A stretch of 64,000 nt of DNA from Marmoricola sp. URHB0036 (GTDB lineage: Bacteria; Actinomycetota; Actinomycetes; Propionibacteriales; Nocardioidaceae): the NCBI RefSeq assembly GCF_000426045.1, contig NZ_AUEP01000018.1, forward strand, positions 1 to 64,000. The letters are read 5' to 3'. The translations under genes and the position numbers were made by a program. A model generated the notes under the pieces. The model saw nothing but the letters and a program-made list of their open reading frames with translations. It searched no databases and was not told where the DNA came from. Positions 59,689 to 64,000 of the stretch are shown piece after piece (the stretch's first letter is position 1; each line of letters opens with the position of its first letter).

Positions 59689-60741
59689 ATGCCCGCCGCC
59701 TCCGCGACCAATCCGGCGCTGCGCGACTCGGCCTTCCTGCGCGCCGCGCGGAGCGAGCCGACGCCCTACACGCCGGTGTGGTTCATGCGTCAGGCCGGGC
59801 GCTCGCTGCCGGAGTACCTCAAGATCCGCGAGGGCACCACCATGCTCGAGTCGTGCATGCGGCCCGAGCTGGTCGTGGAGATCACCATGCAGCCGGTGAG
59901 GCGGTACGGCGTCGACGCGGCGATCTTCTTCAGCGACATCGTGCTGCCCCTGAAGGCCGTAGGCGTCGACCTCGAGATCGAGCCGGGGGTCGGGCCGGTC
60001 GTGGCCGAGCCGGTGCGCACGCTCGCTGACGTCGAGGCCATCCCCGACCTCACCCCCGAGCACGTCCCGTTCATCACCGAGGCGGTGCAGGGGCTGGTCG
60101 GCGAGCTCGGGAACACACCGCTGATCGGCTTCGCCGGTGCGCCGTTCACCGTGGCGTCGTACCTCGTCGAGGGAGGTCCCTCCAAGGAGCACGCCCAGAC
60201 CAAGGCGCTGATGTTCGGGGCTCCCGACGTGTGGGACGCGCTGATGCGCAAGATCTCCGGGATCGCGGCGGCCTACCTCGAGGTGCAGGTCGACGCCGGT
60301 GCCTCGGCGGTGCAGCTGTTCGACTCCTGGGCCGGTGCGGTGACGCGCGACGACTACGGCACCTATGTCCAGCCGTGGTCGGCCGAGGTGCTGAGCCGGA
60401 TCGGTGAGACCGGCGTGCCGCGGATCCACTTCGGGGTCGGCACCGGCGAGATCCTCGACCTGATGGGCGAGGCCGGCGCCGACGTGGTGGGCGTCGACTG
60501 GCGGGTGCCGCTGTCAGCAGGCATCGAACGGGCCGGTGGCCGCGCCGTCCAGGGCAACCTCGACCCGACACTCGTCTTCGCGCCCACCGAGGTCATGCTC
60601 GAGCGGGCCCGCCAGGTGCTCGATGCCGGTGCTGCGGCTCCCGGTCACATCTTCAACCTCGGCCACGGCGTGATCCCGTCCACCGATCCCGACCAGCTGG
60701 CCCGGCTGACCGCCTTCGTCCAGGAGCACTCGGCCCGCTGA
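59689..60741 (+). CDS. hemE: Uroporphyrinogen decarboxylase
   Basis: A 350-aa cytosolic enzyme that removes four acetate carboxyls from uroporphyrinogen III to give coproporphyrinogen [18 protein letters not shown] (the Arg/Gln substrate block, near 27-41), the FFSDIVLP Asp near 86 and GFAGAPFT near 148 are present. Length is typical. ATG 59689. It opens the haem cluster: hemE, then (after a convergent DUF4349 gene) hemY and hemQ. Confidence 0.96.
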   Translation: MPAASATNPALRDSAFLRAARSEPTPYTPVWFMRQAGRSLPEYLKIREGTTMLESCMRPELVVEITMQPVRRYGVDAAIFFSDIVLPLKAVGVDLEIEPGVGPVVAEPVRTLADVEAIPDLTPEHVPFITEAVQGLVGELGNTPLIGFAGAPFTVASYLVEGGPSKEHAQTKALMFGAPDVWDALMRKISGIAAAYLEVQVDAGASAVQLFDSWAGAVTRDDYGTYVQPWSAEVLSRIGETGVPRIHFGVGTGEILDLMGEAGADVVGVDWRVPLSAGIERAGGRAVQGNLDPTLVFAPTEVMLERARQVLDAGAAAPGHIFNLGHGVIPSTDPDQLARLTAFVQEHSAR

Positions 60742-60745
60742 CCGC

Positions 60746-61678
60746 TCAGGCCTCGGCGACCGGGGTCGACGGCAGCCGGCGGCGGCGTACCACCCACCAC
60801 AGAGGTACGCCGAGCAGCGCCAGCAGCACGGCGAACGGGAGCACGGCCCCGAGCCCCGTGAGCACTGCCACGAAGGTGGCCCGGAACGCGTCCCAGCCGT
60901 TCTCCAGCCCGGCCAGGAACCCCTTCGCCTCGTGCGTCGTGCCGTGCACCATCGGGCGGCTCAGGTACACCGTGATCGTGCTGAGCGAGGTCTGGTCCTC
61001 CAGCCACGCCTGCTGCGACTTCAGCGAGTCGAGGTCGGCCTGCCGGCGGGCGAGGTCGTTCTCGATCGCGATGACGTCGCCGAGCTTCTGCGCCCGCGAG
61101 AGCAGGGCCTCGATCTGCTGCACGCTGCGCTCGCCCGCGCGGACCCTGGCATCGGTGTCGATCACCTTGGTGGTGACGTCCTCGGACTTCTGGCTGCGCT
61201 GCTCGACCTCGCCGAGCGTCCCGAACGCGCTCATCGCCTCGTCGAAGTGGTCGCTCGGCACCCGCAGGGTGAGGGTGCTGTCCGCCAGCCGCCCGTGCTC
61301 GTCGCTCGTGCTCTGCTCGTCCGCCACCGACCCGCCCCACGACGTGACCAGCCGGACGACCTCGGACCGGGCCCTGGCCATGTCCTTGGCGTGCAGTGTC
61401 ACCTGCCCGGTCGAGATGACCGCGCGCGTCATCGGCGTGGTGACGGAGGCCTCCCGGATGGACGAGTCGGGCTCCGCCTTCAGCGCTGACGCGCTGGGCT
61501 CGGTGCTGCCACCGGCCGTGTCGGCCGTGGCACCCGAGCTGTCGCTGTTGGCCACGTTGTCGCCGTCGCGGCCGCCGAGCACCATGGCCGCGTAGACGAC
61601 GCCGAGGACGACGAGGAGGACGGTGATCACCAGAGCCTGCTTCTTGGTCATGGTGCTGTGACGCGGGTGACGCCGCAT
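60746..61678 (-). CDS. DUF4349 membrane protein
   Basis: A 310-aa membrane protein of the DUF4349 family: an N-terminal TM (VITVLLVVLGVVYAAMVLGG, near 17-36), an extracytoplasmic region with LVTSWGGSVADEQ and LTLRVPSDHFDEAM, a coiled coil (ERSVQQIEALLSRAQKLGDVIAIE, near 165-215) and a C-terminal TM (VLPFAVLLALLGVPLWWVV). Function unknown. It sits on the opposite strand inside the haem cluster, convergent with hemE and divergent from hemY. Confidence 0.88.
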   Translation of the reverse strand: MRRHPRHSTMTKKQALVITVLLVVLGVVYAAMVLGGRDGDNVANSDSSGATADTAGGSTEPSASALKAEPDSSIREASVTTPMTRAVISTGQVTLHAKDMARARSEVVRLVTSWGGSVADEQSTSDEHGRLADSTLTLRVPSDHFDEAMSAFGTLGEVEQRSQKSEDVTTKVIDTDARVRAGERSVQQIEALLSRAQKLGDVIAIENDLARRQADLDSLKSQQAWLEDQTSLSTITVYLSRPMVHGTTHEAKGFLAGLENGWDAFRATFVAVLTGLGAVLPFAVLLALLGVPLWWVVRRRRLPSTPVAEA

Positions 61679-61713
61679 CGGTTCCCCCGATGCCGTTGTG
61701 CCACGCTTGCGAC

Positions 61714-63135
61714 GTGCGCGAACCCAGCAGCAGACCGGTCGTGGCGGTCGTCGGCGGCGGAGTCTCCGGTCTCGCGGCCGCACACCGTGTGCAGCAGCTG
61801 CTGCCCACTGCCGAGGTCGTCGTGCTGGAGGCCTCGCCGCGCATCGGAGGCAGCCTGCGCACCGCCGAGGTCGCCGGTCTCGTCACGGACGTCGGCGCCG
61901 AGTCGATCCTCAACCGGCGCCCCGAAGGAGTGGACCTGGCCCGTGAGGTGGGGCTCGGCGACGACCTCGTGCACCCGGCGACCATCACGGCCAGCCTGTG
62001 GAACCGCGGCCGGCTGGTGCCGATGCCGCGCACCTTGATGGGCGTCCCGCTCGACCTGCACGGCCTCGACGACGTCCTGTCCGCGAAGGGCCGGGCCAGG
62101 GCGGCCATGGATGCCGTGCTCCCGCAGACCGAGCTCGGCGATCGCGACGTCAGTGTCGGCCACCTCGTGGAGGAACGGCTCGGCAAAGAGGTCGTCGACC
62201 GGCTCGTGGAGCCACTGCTCGGCGGGGTGTACGCCGGGCACGCCCGCGAGATCTCGGCCCGGGCCGCCGTACCCCAGCTGGTGGCGAAGCTCGGTCAGGA
62301 CCGCTCCCTGATGCACGCCGCAGCGGCCGCCACCCGTCCGCCCGACTCGACGGCCGCGCCAGTGTTCGCCGGCCTGCGCGGGGGAGTGGGGCGCCTGCCC
62401 GGGGAGCTGGCCCGCGCCGCTGGCGCCACGATCCGCACCGGCGCTACGGTCCGGGAGCTGGCGCGCCGACCGGACGGTGGCTGGAGTCTCGTCGTCGGTC
62501 CGACTCGTGACCTGGAGCTGGTCCTGGCGGACGCCGTCGTGCTGGCGACGCCGGCCCGCGCCACCTCGAGGCTGCTCGCCGATGCTGCGCCGGCGTCCGC
62601 GCTGGCGCTCGGGCGTGTCGAGTACGCCTCGATGGCCATCGTCACGCTGGCCGTCGCGTCTGCGGCGTTCCCCGAGGTGCCCGGCTCCGGCTTCCTGGTA
62701 CCACCGGTCGACGGGCACGCCGTGAAGGCATCGACCTTCTCCTTCGCCAAGTGGGACTGGGTCCGCGAGGCGGGAGCGGGCGCCTCTGATCCGGTGGTCA
62801 TCCTGCGTTGCTCGCTGGGCCGTCACCGGGAGGAGCAGACGCTCCAGCGCACCGACGAGGAGCTGGTCGGGCTGGCCCTGCGTGACCTCACCGATGCGAT
62901 CGGGCTCTCGGTCCGGCCGGTCGACACGCACGTGCAGCGGTGGGGTGGCGCACTGCCTCAGTACGCCGTGGGCCACCTCGACCGGGTCTCCTCGATCCGG
63001 GCCGAGCTGGCTCGGCTGCCCGGCATCGCGGTCTGCGGCTCGGCGTACGACGGAGTGGGGATCCCCGCCTGCATCGCCTCGGCACACCTGGCGGCTGCGG
63101 AGGTCGTGGAGGACCTTGCGACAATGGGGCCATGA
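61714..63135 (+). CDS. hemY: Coproporphyrinogen III oxidase / protoporphyrinogen oxidase (HemY/CgoX type)
   Basis: A 473-aa FAD enzyme. The dinucleotide fold [15 protein letters not shown] is near residue 10 and [12 protein letters not shown] near 38; the C-terminal [18 protein letters not shown] block closes the FAD site. In organisms with HemQ this protein oxidises coproporphyrinogen III to coproporphyrin III (CgoX activity) rather than acting last in the protoporphyrin route. GTG 61714 is preferred over the upstream ATG 61690. The hemQ gene overlaps its stop (ATGA). Confidence 0.94.
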   Translation: MREPSSRPVVAVVGGGVSGLAAAHRVQQLLPTAEVVVLEASPRIGGSLRTAEVAGLVTDVGAESILNRRPEGVDLAREVGLGDDLVHPATITASLWNRGRLVPMPRTLMGVPLDLHGLDDVLSAKGRARAAMDAVLPQTELGDRDVSVGHLVEERLGKEVVDRLVEPLLGGVYAGHAREISARAAVPQLVAKLGQDRSLMHAAAAATRPPDSTAAPVFAGLRGGVGRLPGELARAAGATIRTGATVRELARRPDGGWSLVVGPTRDLELVLADAVVLATPARATSRLLADAAPASALALGRVEYASMAIVTLAVASAAFPEVPGSGFLVPPVDGHAVKASTFSFAKWDWVREAGAGASDPVVILRCSLGRHREEQTLQRTDEELVGLALRDLTDAIGLSVRPVDTHVQRWGGALPQYAVGHLDRVSSIRAELARLPGIAVCGSAYDGVGIPACIASAHLAAAEVVEDLATMGP

Positions 63136-63830
63136 CCAGCGGGAAGAAGGCGCGCGAGCTCAACGACACGATCCGCTACACGATGTGGTCGGTGTTCCGG
63201 CTGCGCGACGTGTTCGGCGACGACGCGTTCCGCCACGAGGAGGCGCGGCAGGTCGACGAGCTGGTCGCCAAGCTCGCGGCGGACGACGTCGTGGTCCGGG
63301 GCATGTACGAGCTCAGCGGACTCCGCGCCGACGCCGACGTGATGGTCTGGTGGCACGCAGAGGAGATCGAGAAGCTCCAGGACGCCTACCAGCAGCTGCG
63401 GCGTACGTCGTTCGGCAGTCGGCTCGAACCCGTGTGGTCACAGGTCGCCCTGCACCGCCCGGCGGAGTTCAACAAGAGCCACATCCCGGCCTTCCTGGCC
63501 GACGAGGAGGCCCGTGCCTACGTCTGCGTCTACCCGTTCGTGCGCTCCTACGAGTGGTACCTCCTCGAGGACTCCGAGCGCCGTCGCCTGCTCGCCGAGC
63601 ACGGCCAGATGGCGCGTGAGTACCCCGACGTCCGCGCCAACACCGTCGCCAGCTTCGCCCTCGGCGACTACGAGTGGCTGCTGGCCTTCGAGGCCGACGA
63701 GCTGCACCGCATCGTCGACCTGATGCGCCACCTCCGCGGCTCGGAGACCCGCCGCCACGTCCGCGAGGAGATCCCCTTCTACACCGGCCGCCGGCGTACG
63801 CCGACCGAGCTGGTCACCTCGATGCCGTAG
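63132..63830 (+). CDS. hemQ: Coproheme decarboxylase / hydrogen-peroxide-dependent haem synthase
   Basis: A 232-aa member of the chlorite-dismutase-like HemQ family that converts iron-coproporphyrin to haem b using hydrogen peroxide. The N-terminal YTMWSVFRL, the middle [19 protein letters not shown] (near 57-75) and [12 protein letters not shown] with [15 protein letters not shown] (near 135-195) are characteristic of the actinobacterial subfamily. It is co-translated with hemY. Together with hemE this marks the coproporphyrin-dependent haem pathway; the ferrochelatase hemH is not in the window. Confidence 0.95.
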   Translation: MTSGKKARELNDTIRYTMWSVFRLRDVFGDDAFRHEEARQVDELVAKLAADDVVVRGMYELSGLRADADVMVWWHAEEIEKLQDAYQQLRRTSFGSRLEPVWSQVALHRPAEFNKSHIPAFLADEEARAYVCVYPFVRSYEWYLLEDSERRRLLAEHGQMAREYPDVRANTVASFALGDYEWLLAFEADELHRIVDLMRHLRGSETRRHVREEIPFYTGRRRTPTELVTSMP

Positions 63831-63838
63831 CCGCCGAC

Positions 63839-64000
63839 ATGCCCACCTTCACGACGACCGTGCTCCAGGACGGCAACAACACCGGCATCGAGGTGCCCGA
63901 GGAGATCGTGCTCGGCTTCGGCGCCGGCAAGCGCGTGCCGGTCGTGGTCACCCTCAACGGCCACACCTGGCGCTCGACGGTCGCGGTGTACGGCGGCAAG
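63839..64000 (+). CDS. DUF1905-domain protein, cut by the window edge
   Basis: The first 54 residues only. TTTVLQDGNNTGIEVPEEIVLGFGAGKRVPVVVTLNGHTWRSTVA matches the beta-barrel DUF1905 type (the two strands around GTG-like GFGAGKRVPVVV are the clearest part). ATG 63839 lies 8 bp after hemQ. Continues beyond 64000; function unknown. Confidence 0.8.
   Translation, partial: MPTFTTTVLQDGNNTGIEVPEEIVLGFGAGKRVPVVVTLNGHTWRSTVAVYGGK

Overview
The window is chromosomal DNA from a very GC-rich actinobacterium. Pointers are the frequent GTG starts, ATGA/GTGA stop-start overlaps, a coproporphyrin-type haem pathway (hemQ), a MacRS-like two-component pair, a ClgR-like regulator, a WS/DGAT acyltransferase, and a c-di-AMP (ydaO) riboswitch in front of an NlpC/P60 hydrolase. 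Gene content and order look most like Nocardioides or a relative in the Nocardioidaceae; this is inferred from memory of such genomes, not from a search. No rRNA, tRNA, CRISPR array, prophage or complete insertion sequence was seen.

Layout. 1-4.5 kb: a small orphan gene, then a riboswitch-controlled cell-wall hydrolase, a lipoprotein metalloprotease and an M48 protease. 4.5-14.1 kb (minus strand): a Tad/Flp pilus locus in the order cpaB-cpaE-cpaF-tadB-tadC-histidine kinase-LuxR regulator-flp-flp. Its TadB carries a von Willebrand A domain, and a two-component pair is translationally coupled to tadC. 14.2-26.4 kb: a housekeeping block (acyl-CoA ligase, SRPBCC protein, ArsA-like ATPase, zinc-motif protein, two ROK kinases, a TIGR00300 enzyme, an esterase, an acyltransferase, MacS/MacR with a flavin-reductase-like gene between them, and a ClgR-type regulator). 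Much of it resembles the Streptomyces glkA-macRS neighbourhood.

26.4-27.7 kb is the most unusual stretch. A lower-GC gene for an AbiEi-like/DUF559 nuclease-fold protein is bracketed by two copies of a composite repeat: a 24-nt perfect palindrome, a 3-nt spacer and a 32-nt hairpin. A third, sequence-divergent copy with the same 24-3-32 geometry and compensated base changes lies at 33.5 kb between unrelated genes. This looks like an uncharacterised family of structured interspersed elements.

27.7-44.9 kb is metabolic and envelope accessory DNA: WS/DGAT, a GMC oxidoreductase plus aldehyde dehydrogenase plus FUSC transporter, a YbdK-type ligase, a lytic transglycosylase, a DUF402 protein, a PLP dehydratase, an SDR plus Baeyer-Villiger-type monooxygenase under a divergent TetR regulator, and a two-gene glycosyltransferase operon (GT2-GtrA and a GT39/ArnT-like protein). 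45-50.3 kb holds a large LuxR-family (LAL) regulator, an OmpR/HisKA two-component system and a divergent one-TM Pro/Gly-rich protein. 50.5-64 kb holds the helicase hrpA, a solitary PemK/MazF-like protein behind a structured leader, lipoproteins, RNase D, a DUF3000 protein and the haem genes hemE, hemY and hemQ. The last gene (DUF1905) runs off the right edge.
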